64,000 bases of DNA, taken from Deltaproteobacteria bacterium. Lineage in GTDB: Bacteria; Myxococcota_A; Polyangia; JACPQR01. The DNA lies in assembly GCA_016190375.1 (NCBI GenBank), contig JACPQR010000111.1, positions 21,457 to 85,456 of the forward strand. Reading direction: 5' to 3'. A program made the position numbers and the translations under genes. This document shows, piece by piece, positions 8,890 through 18,306 of the stretch (the stretch's first letter is position 1; the number at the start of each line of letters is the position of its first letter). The notes beneath the pieces were generated by a model. That model was not told where the DNA came from and did not search any database. It saw nothing but the letters and a program-made list of their open reading frames with translations.

Positions 8890-9738
8890 GTGGAGGTCGG
8901 CACGCTATACCTGGTCGCCACCCCGATCGGGAACCTGGAGGACCTGTCGGAGCGTGCGCGGCGCGTCCTGTCCTGTGCGGATCTGATCGCCGCCGAGGAC
9001 ACCCGGGTGACCCGCAAGCTGCTGTCGCACCTGGGCGTGCACCGCCCCCTCGTCTCGCTCCACGCGCACTCGAGCCCGGCGAGGATCGCGGCCTTGATCG
9101 AGCGCCTCGGCTCAGGGCAATCGCTCGCGGTCGTGACGGACGCGGGCGCCCCGGGCGTCTCCGATCCGGGGGCCGAGATCGTGGCCGCGGCGGCGCAGGG
9201 TGGCTTCCCGGTGGTGCCGGTCCCGGGCCCCAGCGCGGTCACGACCGCGGTCATGGCGGCGGGCATCCCCTCGCGCGGGTTTCACTTCGTCGGTTTCCTG
9301 CCGCGTGCCGCCTCGAAGCGGCGGCGGGAGCTCGAGGCGCTGCGGACGGAGCCGTGCGCGATCGTCCTGTTCGAAGCACCGGACCGTACCCAGGCGCTTC
9401 TCCGGCTCGCCGCAGAGGTCCTCGGCGCCGACCGGCCAGCGGCGGTCTGCCGCGAGCTGACCAAGCTGCACGAGCAGATCGTCCGCGGGCCGCTCGGCGG
9501 GCTCGCCACCTCGGCGATTCCAGCGCGCGGCGAGGTGACGGTGGTCATCGGTCCGGGTGAACGGGCGCCCGTGCGTGCCGAGCCGGCAACGGTCGAGGAC
9601 CGGATCGCCGAGCTGCTCGACGAGGGGCTGTCGGTCCGTGATGCCGCGGACCGGGCCGCCGCGGAGCTCGGCGTCGGTCGGTCCCAGGCCTACCGGGTCG
9701 CGCTGGCCCAGAGATCAGGGGCCGAGCGCCGGACGTGA
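8890..9738 (+). CDS. rsmI: 16S rRNA (cytidine-1402-2'-O)-methyltransferase
   Basis: 282 residues from a GTG start. RsmI methylates the ribose of C1402 in the 16S rRNA decoding centre. The signature 'YLVATPIGNLEDLSERA' is at the N-terminus, followed by 'AEDTRVTRKLL' (about 36), 'VVTDAGAPGVSDPG' (about 82), 'PVPGPSAVTTA' (about 111) and 'CRELTKLHEQIVRG' (about 190). It has the tetrapyrrole-methylase fold. The C-terminal residues 240-280 form a helix-turn-helix-like tail ending in 'GVGRSQAYRVALAQR', which some RsmI proteins carry. It sits 16 bases behind rpoH. Confidence 0.95.
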   Translation: MEVGTLYLVATPIGNLEDLSERARRVLSCADLIAAEDTRVTRKLLSHLGVHRPLVSLHAHSSPARIAALIERLGSGQSLAVVTDAGAPGVSDPGAEIVAAAAQGGFPVVPVPGPSAVTTAVMAAGIPSRGFHFVGFLPRAASKRRRELEALRTEPCAIVLFEAPDRTQALLRLAAEVLGADRPAAVCRELTKLHEQIVRGPLGGLATSAIPARGEVTVVIGPGERAPVRAEPATVEDRIAELLDEGLSVRDAADRAAAELGVGRSQAYRVALAQRSGAERRT

Positions 9739-9741
9739 TTT

Positions 9742-11487
9742 ATGGGGCGAAGCGCGGTAGCTTTGCCTTCGGTGCGTACGGTCCCGCCGGCCCTGCCGAT
9801 TGTCCTCCTCGTCCTCGTCTGCCTCGGCTGCGGGATGGACGAGCGTCTCGGTTCCGGTCCGGCGCTGAGGATTCGCACCGCGGGCGCGATGGGGCCGACG
9901 GCGGGGCTGCCCGGGGACGTCGACCGCGTCGTCGTGCAGATCCTCGACCAGAGCACCGATGAGCCGCCTGGCAGGGTCGAGCTCACCCGCGAGGAGCTGA
10001 CGGACGACACCGCGTGGGGAGTGATCGGGGTCCCCACGGGACGGCCCATCGAGCTTCGCGTCCTGGGGCTCGCTACCGAGGAGGTGCTGTACACGGGCGT
10101 GGTTGGGCCGTTCACCCTCGCGGCTGGCGAGCGACGCTACGTCGACCTTCTCCTGGTCCCGGCGGGCGCCGTCACGGCCGTGGGGAGGCTGCCCTCTGCT
10201 CGGGCGATGCACACCGCGACGACCCTGGCGGACGGACGGATCCTCATCGCGGGCGGAGTCGAGTCCGCGCAGCCCATCGCCTGCGATGGCCAGCCCGACG
10301 GGTCGGTCTGCTACTCGCTGGTCGCCTCGTCCCGCGCCTGGTTGTACGACCCGGCGACCGGGCTCGTCCTCGAGACCAGGGGCTCGATGTGGGCCGCTCG
10401 CGCGGGACACTCCGCGACGCTCTTGCCCGACGGTCGTGTGCTCATGGCGGGGGGGTTCTCGAGCGGCGAGCTGGTGCTGTTGGCGGTGGAGGGGGGAGTC
10501 GTGCCGCGCCTCGAGGCGACCGCCGAGGCCGCGCTGGCGAGCACCGAGGTGTTCGACCCTGCAGAGAACCCCGAGGAGGAGGACCTGGAGGCCGATGGGG
10601 ATCCCGGCCGCGGCGGGTTCTCGGCGGGCGGGCAGGATCTCGCGTTCGGCAGGTTCCACCACACGGCGACCCTGGTCCCGGGGACCTCGGCGGTCCTCCT
10701 CGCGGGCGGCCGCGGCGCCGGCTCGAGCGATACCGTGGAGGTCTGGAACGCGGGGATCACCTCGGGCCAGCAGGCCCTCTCGATTCCCCGGATCGCCCAC
10801 GCCGCCGCGCCCTCGGCCGACGGAGTCTGGCTGATCGGCGGGGCTGCCGGAGCGGTCCGTAACTCCCAGGTCGTCGAGATCTACTCGGCTTCGGGCGAGG
10901 ACGGCCTGGGCACCATCGGGCCCGTTCCGCGCGAGGTCCTCACCGAGTTCCCCGACGACGCCACCCTGCCCGCGGCAAACGCCGGGCTCAACCTGGTGGG
11001 CGCGGGCGCGGTGTCGCTCGCCGATCGCCGCTACGCTCTGGTGATCGGATGGCTCGGCCCCCTGTGCGAGGGCGACCAGCCGGCTTGGGCCGGCGAGGTG
11101 TGCGGCCCCGCGAACCGCTCCTTCGCGATCGACATGGAGACCGGCCGTGTGACGCAGCCCGTTGGCGCCGGGAGCGCGAACCACGCGTTCGCGTCGGTCG
11201 TGCAGGCACCCGACGGCGGCGTCTTCGTCGCTGGCGGGCTCGAGGACCTGTCGCGCGCGACGACGCCCAGCGTGCAGCGCTTCACCGGAACGGTGGACGA
11301 TTCGGGAATGCCGGCGGTAGACGACGGCTTCGCGCTCGGTCTCGGAGAAGGGCGAATGATGCTGGCCGCCGCGGCCCAGACGGACGGCACGCTCGTCGTC
11401 ACCGGAGGCCTCTCGTTCGAAGGAGAGACGGCGGTGCTGTCGGATCTGGTCGAGGTGGTCAACCCGCCGCGATTCGACGAGGAGTAG
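9742..11487 (+). CDS. Kelch-repeat lipoprotein
   Basis: 581 residues. The N-terminus is a signal peptide with a lipobox (LVLVCLGC). An Ig-like or beta region ('RVVVQILDQSTDEPPGRVELTREEL') is followed by several kelch-type repeats recognisable by 'ARAMHTATTLADGRILIAGG', 'ARAGHSATLLPDGRVLMAGG', 'FGRFHHTATLV' and 'IPRIAHAAAPSADGVWLIGG', which should form a beta-propeller on the outside of the cell or in the periplasm. It starts three bases after the rsmI stop, so it probably shares the rpoH-rsmI transcript. Ligand and role are unknown; such propellers are common among myxobacterial lipoproteins. A convergent gene follows after 71 bases. Confidence 0.82.
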   Translation: MGRSAVALPSVRTVPPALPIVLLVLVCLGCGMDERLGSGPALRIRTAGAMGPTAGLPGDVDRVVVQILDQSTDEPPGRVELTREELTDDTAWGVIGVPTGRPIELRVLGLATEEVLYTGVVGPFTLAAGERRYVDLLLVPAGAVTAVGRLPSARAMHTATTLADGRILIAGGVESAQPIACDGQPDGSVCYSLVASSRAWLYDPATGLVLETRGSMWAARAGHSATLLPDGRVLMAGGFSSGELVLLAVEGGVVPRLEATAEAALASTEVFDPAENPEEEDLEADGDPGRGGFSAGGQDLAFGRFHHTATLVPGTSAVLLAGGRGAGSSDTVEVWNAGITSGQQALSIPRIAHAAAPSADGVWLIGGAAGAVRNSQVVEIYSASGEDGLGTIGPVPREVLTEFPDDATLPAANAGLNLVGAGAVSLADRRYALVIGWLGPLCEGDQPAWAGEVCGPANRSFAIDMETGRVTQPVGAGSANHAFASVVQAPDGGVFVAGGLEDLSRATTPSVQRFTGTVDDSGMPAVDDGFALGLGEGRMMLAAAAQTDGTLVVTGGLSFEGETAVLSDLVEVVNPPRFDEE

Positions 11488-11558
11488 TTCGCAAAACGCG
11501 CGGTTGTCCCGGGAAACGCCGTAGTTACCAATAGTTGCGGGCCGGGTGCGTGTCCCCT

Positions 11559-12896
11559 CTAGAACATCGCGGTGCCGGTCGCGAAGAAGGTGAAGATCGT
11601 CGACTCCTCGACGCGGAACCGGTGCCCAGGGAGATCGATCACCGGACGGTGATCGGGATTCGGCGCTCCACGGGTGCAGGGCGCCTGCGCGACCGCGACG
11701 TCGGCGTCGGGGTTGCAGGCGTCCGTGAAGGTGATCCCGTGCTCCTGATCGTGGGCGAGGATCGCGCCGAGGTTGAACTTCACGTAGCGCGCGGCCTGGA
11801 CGTTCAGGCTGAGCCTGCCGGCGAACGTGCCGTAGTTCTCGACGTCCGTCATCCCGTTGAACTCCTGACCTGACTTGTTCGGCTGGAGGATCTGGGGATG
11901 CTGGCTCGTGCCCAGGGCGTCGAAGAGCTCCGAGTAGTTGCGACCCTCGCTGTTGAAGGTGCCGCTGGCGCGAAGGTCGATCGAGAAGCGCTGGAAGCTC
12001 TGAGCGTTCTCCCAGGGGACGATCTCGGCGCCGAAGAGCATCGCGCCGACGATGGGCGGCAGGGTGTTCAGGCGGCCCTTGAACTCGTCGGCGTCGGGGA
12101 AGAGCGAGTCGCCCTTCGGGATCTCGATCGAGAACCGCACGCCCAGGTACGGCTCGAGATAGCGGTACCGGTGCGAGAACGAGCTAGATGCTGCGAGGAG
12201 CACGGTTCCGCGGCTGATGCCGCCGTCCTCGTCCTCGGTCGCGGCCTCGAGCTGCGAGCCGATCCCGAAGGCCGCCTCGACGCCGAGCACCCAGTTCGGC
12301 TTCGTGTCGTCGCGCTCCTGGCTGAGGATCCCCCAGTCGAGACCGAGCGAGAAGGAGTCGACCCCGCTCCTCTCCGGCGACTTGAACGGCAGGTCGAACA
12401 GGCAGGTCTCGGGGTCGGCGCCGCCCGTGCCGCAGTCTCGCCTGAGCTGCCCCTGCTCGGCGGTGACGGCATCGTCCAGCTTCAGCTCACGCGTGTCCGA
12501 GAGCACGAGCGGCCAGCGGGTCCAGAGCTGCAGGTCGTGATAGAGGCCAATCGCGCCCGAGATGACGAGGGTGTTCGTGAGCTGCGAGTATCGGGCGAGG
12601 TCGACGTAATCGATGTAGCCGTCCTCGGAGACGCCGGGGTTGTTGGACTCTCGGCGAACCTTGCCTCGGCGCAAGGTGCGTTCGTACCCGATCGAGACAT
12701 TGAGGTCGAACGGGTCGTCTTCGTCGAAGGCGTCGATCACGTTCGTGAACTCCGCCGGTTGCAGATAACGGCCGAGCGCTCCGCCGTCCGTGCTGACAAG
12801 CGGTGCGGAGACCTCCTCGTCCTGCGCGGCCGCGAGGCCCGGGACCAGGAGGAGCCCGCAGGCGAGTGCGAAAAGTCGAATCCGGATGGGCTCCAA
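11559..12896 (-). CDS. Predicted outer-membrane beta-barrel protein
   Basis: 445 residues. A Sec signal peptide (LFALACGLLLVPGLAAAQ) is followed by alternating amphipathic strands rich in aromatic residues ('FDLNVSIGYERTL', 'SFSHRYRYLEPYLGVRFSIEI', 'GRLSLNVQAARYVKFNLGAIL'). It ends in Phe (TFFATGTAMF), the C-terminal aromatic signal recognised by the BAM machinery. Four Cys lie in predicted loops ('CGTGGADPETC', 'CNPDADVAVAQAPC'). It precedes nothing on its own strand within 70 bases, so it is likely monocistronic. Substrate unknown; it could be a transport channel or a porin-like protein. Confidence 0.75.
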   Translation of the reverse strand: MEPIRIRLFALACGLLLVPGLAAAQDEEVSAPLVSTDGGALGRYLQPAEFTNVIDAFDEDDPFDLNVSIGYERTLRRGKVRRESNNPGVSEDGYIDYVDLARYSQLTNTLVISGAIGLYHDLQLWTRWPLVLSDTRELKLDDAVTAEQGQLRRDCGTGGADPETCLFDLPFKSPERSGVDSFSLGLDWGILSQERDDTKPNWVLGVEAAFGIGSQLEAATEDEDGGISRGTVLLAASSSFSHRYRYLEPYLGVRFSIEIPKGDSLFPDADEFKGRLNTLPPIVGAMLFGAEIVPWENAQSFQRFSIDLRASGTFNSEGRNYSELFDALGTSQHPQILQPNKSGQEFNGMTDVENYGTFAGRLSLNVQAARYVKFNLGAILAHDQEHGITFTDACNPDADVAVAQAPCTRGAPNPDHRPVIDLPGHRFRVEESTIFTFFATGTAMF

Positions 12897-12959
12897 AGTG
12901 ATGCGAGGCTATCCGGGACCGTCCCGCAAGGTCAAGAATTACCGGCGCGGTATCGGGGC

Positions 12960-15674
12960 TCAGCAGTCCGGGTCCGCGGCGTCGACGTCCCCGTCGCAGT
13001 CGTCGTCGAAGCCGTTGTCGCAGATCTCGTCGGGGGGCTCGCAATCGTCCCACTCGCAGTCGTTGTCGCAGCGCCGCGTGCCCACGGTGTTGCAGCTCGT
13101 CCGGCAGCCCCGGGACGTCCCTCGGCAGCACTCCATGTCGCCTCCGCCGTCGTCGCAGAGTCCGTTGCAGTCGTCGTCCTGACCGTTGCACGACTCCTCG
13201 ATGCCTCCGTCGTAGGAGCAACAGCCCTGCGGGTCCATCCCGTCCATCTGCCCGTCGCAGTCGTCGTCCAGGCCGTTGCCGCACTGCTCGGTCACGGCGC
13301 AGCACGCTGACCAGAGACATGCGGCCATGCAGGTCTGGGTGCCCAGGACGGGGTCTCCTCCTCCTACGACGGAGCACTCGCGCAGATCGACTCCGGCGCA
13401 GCACTGCCGGCCGCCGCCCTCGTCGCAGTTGTCGTCGCAGTCGTCGTCGCGCCCGTTGCAGATCTCGACGGGCTCGGAGCAGTTGCCTCCGATCAGCTGG
13501 CACTGGGCGTTGCACACGCCGATGCCGAGCGTGTTGCAATCGGTCAAGCACGCCGTCCCGGCGGCGCCGGCGCAGCACGTGAACCCGTCGTCGCACCTGC
13601 CATCGCAGTCGTCGTCCTGTCCGTTGCAGATCTCGTTCGGGGGGACGCAGGCGCCGGGCGTGCATGCGTTCGTGCAGGTGCTCGTGCCCGTGGTGTCGCA
13701 CGCCGTCTGGCAGCCGGTAGCCGCGCCGGCGCAGCACTGGGAGGTCTCGTCGCACTGCCCATCGCAGTCGTCGTCGTCGCCGTTGCAGATCTCGGCTGGC
13801 GCCACGCAGCTTCCCCAGGTACAGGAGCCGGAGCAAGTCCGCGTCCCGGCGGAGAGGCAGCCCGTCACGCACGCCTCGGAGCTGCCCTGCACGCAATCGA
13901 AGACGTCGTCGGGCCCCAGGGCGCAGTCGTCGTCCTCGCCGTTGCAGATCTCGAGCGGTGGCGCGCAGGACCCCCACTCGCAGGCGTCGGAGCAGGTGCG
14001 CTCTCCGCTCGACCCGCAGGCCGTCGTGCACGGCTCCACCTCTGCCTGCGGGCAGTCGAAGCCGTTGTCAGGCTCGAGATCGCAGTCGTCGTCCAGGCCG
14101 TTGCACGCCTCGTCCGGCGGATCGCACGCCGTCCACTCTCCCGCGACGCACTGCCTCGTCCCGGTCGTACCGCAGGACGTCAGGCAATCGGTCGGGTCGG
14201 CGGGGTCGCAGTCGCAGCCCTCGTCGACCTCGTCGTCGCAGTCGTCGTCGACGCCATTGCAGTCCTCGGGCGGGGCGTCGCAGCCTCCCCAGGCGCAGTC
14301 CACGCTGCAGGTCCTCGTGCCCGTCGAGCCGCAGCCCGTCTCGCAGGCAAGGGCGGTGCCCCGAGCGCACTCGAGACCGTCGTCGGCCGTGCCGCTGCAG
14401 TCGTCGTCCGCGCCGTTGCAGATCTCCTCGGCCTCGGGGCTGACGAGGGCGTCGCCGTCGTCGCAGTCGTCTCCCCCGCAGGCGAGGTCGCCATGGCCAT
14501 CGGCGTCGGCGTCGCGCGGCGACCCGGAGCAGCCGCCTGGGTCGACGCAGGCATCCACGGTGCAATCGCTGCCGTCGTCGCAGTCGGGCGGTGGGCCGTC
14601 CTCGCACCCGAGCGCGCTACAGACCTCGTCGCCGCTGCAGAACGACCCGTCCGCGCATTCGACGTGTGATGGAGCGTGGGCGCAGGCGTCGGACCCGACG
14701 TCGCACGAGTCGATCGTGCAGTCGACGCCGTCGGAGCAGCTCGGCGGTGGCTGATCCTGGCAGGCTCCGTCCGCGTCGCAGTACTCCGCGCCGCTGCAGA
14801 AGAAGCCGTCGTCGCAGGGCTCGAAGCCGCCCGCCTCGCAGAATCCCGTTTTTCCGCAGGTCTCGACGCCGTTGCAGCCGTCGCCGTCGTCGCAGTCGGC
14901 CGGCTCGGAGCAGGGGACCGCCTCGCAGAGGAAGCCCGCGCCGCCGTCGTGGCAGAGCTCCCCGGGTCCGCACGAGCCGTGGTCGGCGTGGCGCAGGCAC
15001 TCGTCCTCGGCCTCGACGCACTGGTCGACCGTGCAATCGACGCCGTCGTCGCAGGGAGGCGTCCCCGGCTCGCAGCCGTTCGTGGCGTCGCAGGACTCGA
15101 CCCCGTTGCAGTGTTCGCCGTCGCTGCACGCGGCGTCGCTCGGGTCGTGGACGCACTCGTCCTCCTCGGGGTCGCAGGAGTCCAGGGTGCAGTCCACTCC
15201 GTCCGAGCAATCGGGCACGGGACCGGGCTGGCAGCCACCCTCGGGATCGCAGGTCTCGGCGCCGTTGCAGAAGCGGCCGTCGTCGCATTCGAGGGCGTCG
15301 CCGGGCAGGCAGACGTTCCGTTCGCAGCGCTCCTCACCGTCGCACACGGTCGCGTCCTGGCAGTCCGCGGCCGACTCGCAGGGACGTCTGGGGATGCAGC
15401 CGGTGTCCGCGAGGCACAGCTCGTCGACTTCGCACAGCTCGTCGTCCGCGAAGTGGGTGCAGACCCCATCATCGGGGCAGAGGTCGGCAGTGCAGTCGAT
15501 GCCGTCGTGGCAATCCGTGTCCGAGCCGCAACCTCCGTCGGGCGACCCGTCGATGCCCGCATCATCAGCGCCTTCGAGCAGTGATGGGTCCGGGTTCGCG
15601 ATCGCGCCGCAGATGCATCCCGGCTGGATCGCCGCGACCAGTGAGAGGATCAGAATCCGAGCGCGAGGTTCCAT
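12960..15674 (-). CDS. Large Cys/Asp-rich MopE-like lipoprotein
   Basis: 904 residues starting at MEPRARI (GGGGGAGC ribosome site just upstream), with a lipobox-like AAIQPGC at Cys20. The first half carries about five units of the CDDGxDCTxDxC type with C-rich linkers ('CNGxExCD'). The second half has ten copies of the CNGxDDDCDG motif of MopE-type metal-binding proteins, interleaved with 'CxTxCxTxGTRxCxxxCxWGxC' units. Such motifs bind Ca or Cu ions and are stabilised by disulfides at the cell surface. The start lies within the end of the TPR/PEGA gene (25-base overlap), placing it as the third gene of a kinase operon. Probably a rigid, surface-exposed filament or adhesin. Confidence 0.85.
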   Translation of the reverse strand: MEPRARILILSLVAAIQPGCICGAIANPDPSLLEGADDAGIDGSPDGGCGSDTDCHDGIDCTADLCPDDGVCTHFADDELCEVDELCLADTGCIPRRPCESAADCQDATVCDGEERCERNVCLPGDALECDDGRFCNGAETCDPEGGCQPGPVPDCSDGVDCTLDSCDPEEDECVHDPSDAACSDGEHCNGVESCDATNGCEPGTPPCDDGVDCTVDQCVEAEDECLRHADHGSCGPGELCHDGGAGFLCEAVPCSEPADCDDGDGCNGVETCGKTGFCEAGGFEPCDDGFFCSGAEYCDADGACQDQPPPSCSDGVDCTIDSCDVGSDACAHAPSHVECADGSFCSGDEVCSALGCEDGPPPDCDDGSDCTVDACVDPGGCSGSPRDADADGHGDLACGGDDCDDGDALVSPEAEEICNGADDDCSGTADDGLECARGTALACETGCGSTGTRTCSVDCAWGGCDAPPEDCNGVDDDCDDEVDEGCDCDPADPTDCLTSCGTTGTRQCVAGEWTACDPPDEACNGLDDDCDLEPDNGFDCPQAEVEPCTTACGSSGERTCSDACEWGSCAPPLEICNGEDDDCALGPDDVFDCVQGSSEACVTGCLSAGTRTCSGSCTWGSCVAPAEICNGDDDDCDGQCDETSQCCAGAATGCQTACDTTGTSTCTNACTPGACVPPNEICNGQDDDCDGRCDDGFTCCAGAAGTACLTDCNTLGIGVCNAQCQLIGGNCSEPVEICNGRDDDCDDNCDEGGGRQCCAGVDLRECSVVGGGDPVLGTQTCMAACLWSACCAVTEQCGNGLDDDCDGQMDGMDPQGCCSYDGGIEESCNGQDDDCNGLCDDGGGDMECCRGTSRGCRTSCNTVGTRRCDNDCEWDDCEPPDEICDNGFDDDCDGDVDAADPDC

Positions 15675-16654
15675 CTGGCTCCCCCTTCCAGTCTGGTCGA
15701 GGCCGCCCCTGGCGCGGGCTCGCTTTCGGTGCGCGGCCCAGCCAAGAGGTAGAGCGCGGTCGTGGCCGCGGCGCATGCGATGGCGCTCCAGACCAGGACG
15801 TCGGTCACGTCGGTCAGGGTGCTCGTCGAGTCGAACAGCTCGCGGCGCCTCTCGACCGAAGTGCCCTCCGCCTCGTACTCGTCCAGGCGAGCGAGCGCGA
15901 GGAGGCCCGTCACGGCGGCAGCGACGGCGAGCGCGCCCGTGGCGGCCACTCCCGTCCAGAGGAGCGGCCCGCGCCCGAGGGGCGCCCGTGGCGGCGGCAC
16001 CCGGCTCGGGGGCGAAGTCGTCGGAGCTGGCGGCGACACCTCGGCCGTCTCGACGGCGGGCCCGGGAAGCGGCGCGCTGGGCGGGGGCGCCGGCTCGGCC
16101 GGGACGGGCTGCAGGACTGCCGACAGGCTGTGCTCGCGGCCCGCCACGACCTCGACGGTACGAGAGATCGGCAAGTATCCGGGCGCGCGGATCTCGATGA
16201 GTCGGCTCCCCGGCTGTACGGCGATCGGCCACGGAACCGGGATGGTGCCGGCAGGGTTGCCGTCGATCAGGACCTCCGCGCCAGCCGGGTCGACGGCGAG
16301 CAGCAGGTCGCCGACCGAGGCTCCCAGTGAGCGAATCTGCCGTTCGGCCTCGCGCCGGGCGGCGGCCGGCACCTCGCTACCGCCATCGTGCAGGAACCGC
16401 CGGAACGCGGTCACGGCGTCGGCGGGTCGTCCCTCGGCCGCCAGGCACGTCGCGATGTTCCCGAGGACGCGCGCGTTGGGGAGGATCCGATGAGCCTCCT
16501 CGAACGCCGCCCGCGCCCCGGCGTAGTCATGCGCGGCGAACAAGCGAGAGCCCTCGCGGAACCGCTCGAGCGCGTCCGACCTCGCGTCGGCGCGTACTTC
16601 CGAGGAAACGGCGGACGCCAGGAGGAGGGCCAGGATCTGCGCTCGGCAGCTCAT
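15650..16654 (-). CDS. Secreted TPR-PEGA membrane protein
   Basis: 334 residues. A signal peptide (ILALLLASAVSSEVRA) is followed by TPR-like helices ('FREGSRLFAAHDYAGARAAFEEAHRILP', 'NIATCLAAEGRPADAVTAFRRFL'). A PEGA domain comes next ('VDPAGAEVLIDGNPAGTIPVPWPIAVQPGSR'), then a Pro-rich linker and two hydrophobic segments (about 240-262 and 287-305). PEGA domains are beta-sandwich modules of surface or envelope proteins. The start overlaps the kinase stop as ATGA (16651-16654) and the stop lies 25 bases inside the MopE-like gene, so all three genes should be translated together. A similar TPR plus two-membrane-segment protein precedes another Cys-rich lipoprotein at 48753-49586. Confidence 0.8.
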   Translation of the reverse strand: MSCRAQILALLLASAVSSEVRADARSDALERFREGSRLFAAHDYAGARAAFEEAHRILPNARVLGNIATCLAAEGRPADAVTAFRRFLHDGGSEVPAAARREAERQIRSLGASVGDLLLAVDPAGAEVLIDGNPAGTIPVPWPIAVQPGSRLIEIRAPGYLPISRTVEVVAGREHSLSAVLQPVPAEPAPPPSAPLPGPAVETAEVSPPAPTTSPPSRVPPPRAPLGRGPLLWTGVAATGALAVAAAVTGLLALARLDEYEAEGTSVERRRELFDSTSTLTDVTDVLVWSAIACAAATTALYLLAGPRTESEPAPGAASTRLEGGARWNLALGF

Positions 16655-18120
16655 GGCCCTCGATGATAAACGCTCTCGTCGAACATGAGGCCACTCGATG
16701 AACGAGGCCGCCGCCCGGCGCGCGGCGGGCCAGACCTGATCGGCTCGGACGAAGGCAGCGCCTCGAGGTCGATGGCGAGGCGGACCGGGCCCGCGAGCGA
16801 GACGGATCGTTCGACTGGCTTGCGGCCAGGCGCCTCGACTCTGACGACGTGAACGCCGTCGTCGCTGGGAACGAGCGCGTGGACGGGCGCCGCCCCGATC
16901 GGCGCACCATCGAGCAGCACGGTGGCACCGGGTGGGTTCGAGGCAATGTCGACCGGCATGACCGCTGGGCCGGACGCGACCGACGGCAGCGACGACGCTC
17001 GAAGGGACGTGGCGCGGATTCGTGGCGGGCGCGCCGCGCTCGGTCGCAGGATCGCCGCGACGGCTGCACAAGCGAGGACGAGACCGAGCGCGACGAGGGC
17101 AGCGCGCTTGCGCCAGGCCCGGGGCACCTGCAGCTCGAGCGTCGAGAGCCTTCCGGCGGCACCGCGCGCGGTCCTCGGCGACTCGGACGGATCGAGCCCG
17201 ACCACGAGCTCCTCGGCCTCCAGAAACGGCTCGAGAGCCGAAAGGAAGTCCCGAGCGGTCTGGAAGCGCTCGGTCCGAGCGCGGGACATCGCGCGATTGA
17301 CGACACGGACCAGCCCCGGTGGCGTCCAGGGGGCCAACTCGTGCAGCGGAAGCGGGTCCCGCGTCACGATGGCGACTATCTGCGCGTTGCAGGTATCCCC
17401 CTCGTGCGGCAGCCTCCCCGAGAGCATCTCGTACAGGAGGACGCCGGCCGAGTACAGGTCGCTCCGCGCGTCGATGTCCCGGCTACCCGATGCCTGCTCG
17501 GGGGACATGTATGCCGGCGTGCCGACCGTGGTCCCGTCGCGCGTCAACCTGGACGACTCCTCCTCCATCGCGTCGCGGAACTTCGCCACGCCGAAGTCGA
17601 GGATCTTGACGAAGTCGGTGCGCAGCCCCCGTCTCGCCAGGAACACGTTTTCGGGCTTCAGGTCGCGATGCACGATCCCCGCCGCGTGGGCTGCCTCGAG
17701 CGCCGCCAGTACCTGGACCACGATGTCGACCGCCTGCGCGGGCTGCAGGCACCTCGTCCTCTCCAGCGCCGCGCAGAGGTCTTCGCCATCGAGGCGCTCC
17801 ATGACCATGTACGGCAGCCCCTCGTCCGTCTGGCCCATGTCCAGGACCTCGACGATGTTGGGGTGGCCGATCTGCGCGGCGGCTCGTGCCTCGCGCTGGA
17901 ACCTCTCCACCGCCTCGCGACGACCGGCGTGGACCGGATCGAGGACCTTGATGGCGACCCTTCTCCCAATCGCGAAGTTCTCGCAGTCGTAGACGGTACC
18001 CATCGCGCCCGACCCGAGCTGCCCGAGGACGATGTACCTGCCGGACAGGACCTTGCCGACCGGTTCGGCGTATGACGGCGGACCGACGGCCGCCCCTGGG
18101 TCCCCGTCACCCGTTTCCAC
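16651..18120 (-). CDS. Ser/Thr protein kinase with PEGA tail
   Basis: 489 residues from GTG. The kinase domain spans about residues 28-300: glycine loop 'GQLGSGAMGTVY', catalytic Lys58 (VAIKVL), 'IVHRDLKPEN' loop, 'DFGVAKF', and 'GTPAYMSPEQ', all intact, so it should be active and of the RD type. A single membrane helix near 345-365 separates it from an outside PEGA domain ('DIASNPPGATVLLDGAPIGAAP'). Thus it could sense something outside the inner membrane and signal inward. It is the first gene of a coupled operon with the TPR-PEGA protein and the MopE-like lipoprotein. The divergent DUF4215/lectin gene starts 253 bases away across a shared control region. Confidence 0.92.
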   Translation of the reverse strand: METGDGDPGAAVGPPSYAEPVGKVLSGRYIVLGQLGSGAMGTVYDCENFAIGRRVAIKVLDPVHAGRREAVERFQREARAAAQIGHPNIVEVLDMGQTDEGLPYMVMERLDGEDLCAALERTRCLQPAQAVDIVVQVLAALEAAHAAGIVHRDLKPENVFLARRGLRTDFVKILDFGVAKFRDAMEEESSRLTRDGTTVGTPAYMSPEQASGSRDIDARSDLYSAGVLLYEMLSGRLPHEGDTCNAQIVAIVTRDPLPLHELAPWTPPGLVRVVNRAMSRARTERFQTARDFLSALEPFLEAEELVVGLDPSESPRTARGAAGRLSTLELQVPRAWRKRAALVALGLVLACAAVAAILRPSAARPPRIRATSLRASSLPSVASGPAVMPVDIASNPPGATVLLDGAPIGAAPVHALVPSDDGVHVVRVEAPGRKPVERSVSLAGPVRLAIDLEALPSSEPIRSGPPRAGRRPRSSSGLMFDESVYHRGP

Positions 18121-18186
18121 TGGCCTGTGCTTTTCAATGATCGTGCCGTCGTGCTGCGGGGCGAAATCGAGCCGGATACTGCCCTG

Positions 18187-18215
18187 CTGTGCAATTCACG
18201 TACAGTTCTGTGCAA
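18187..18215 (+). promoter_or_regulatory. Possible operator: two CTGTGCAA direct repeats
   Basis: CTGTGCAA occurs at 18187-18194 and 18208-18215, 21 bases start to start, so on the same face of the helix two turns apart. They lie in the 253-base region between the divergently transcribed kinase operon and the DUF4215/lectin gene, where a shared regulator would bind. No regulator is identified. Confidence 0.35.
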
Positions 18216-18306
18216 GAGCTGCGCAGATCGGGAGAGGAGCTCCGAAGCCCGAAGCGAAACGCCAGCCGTCGTGAATGGGCGCGTTTCCCCGAGCATTCGA
18301 CGCTTC

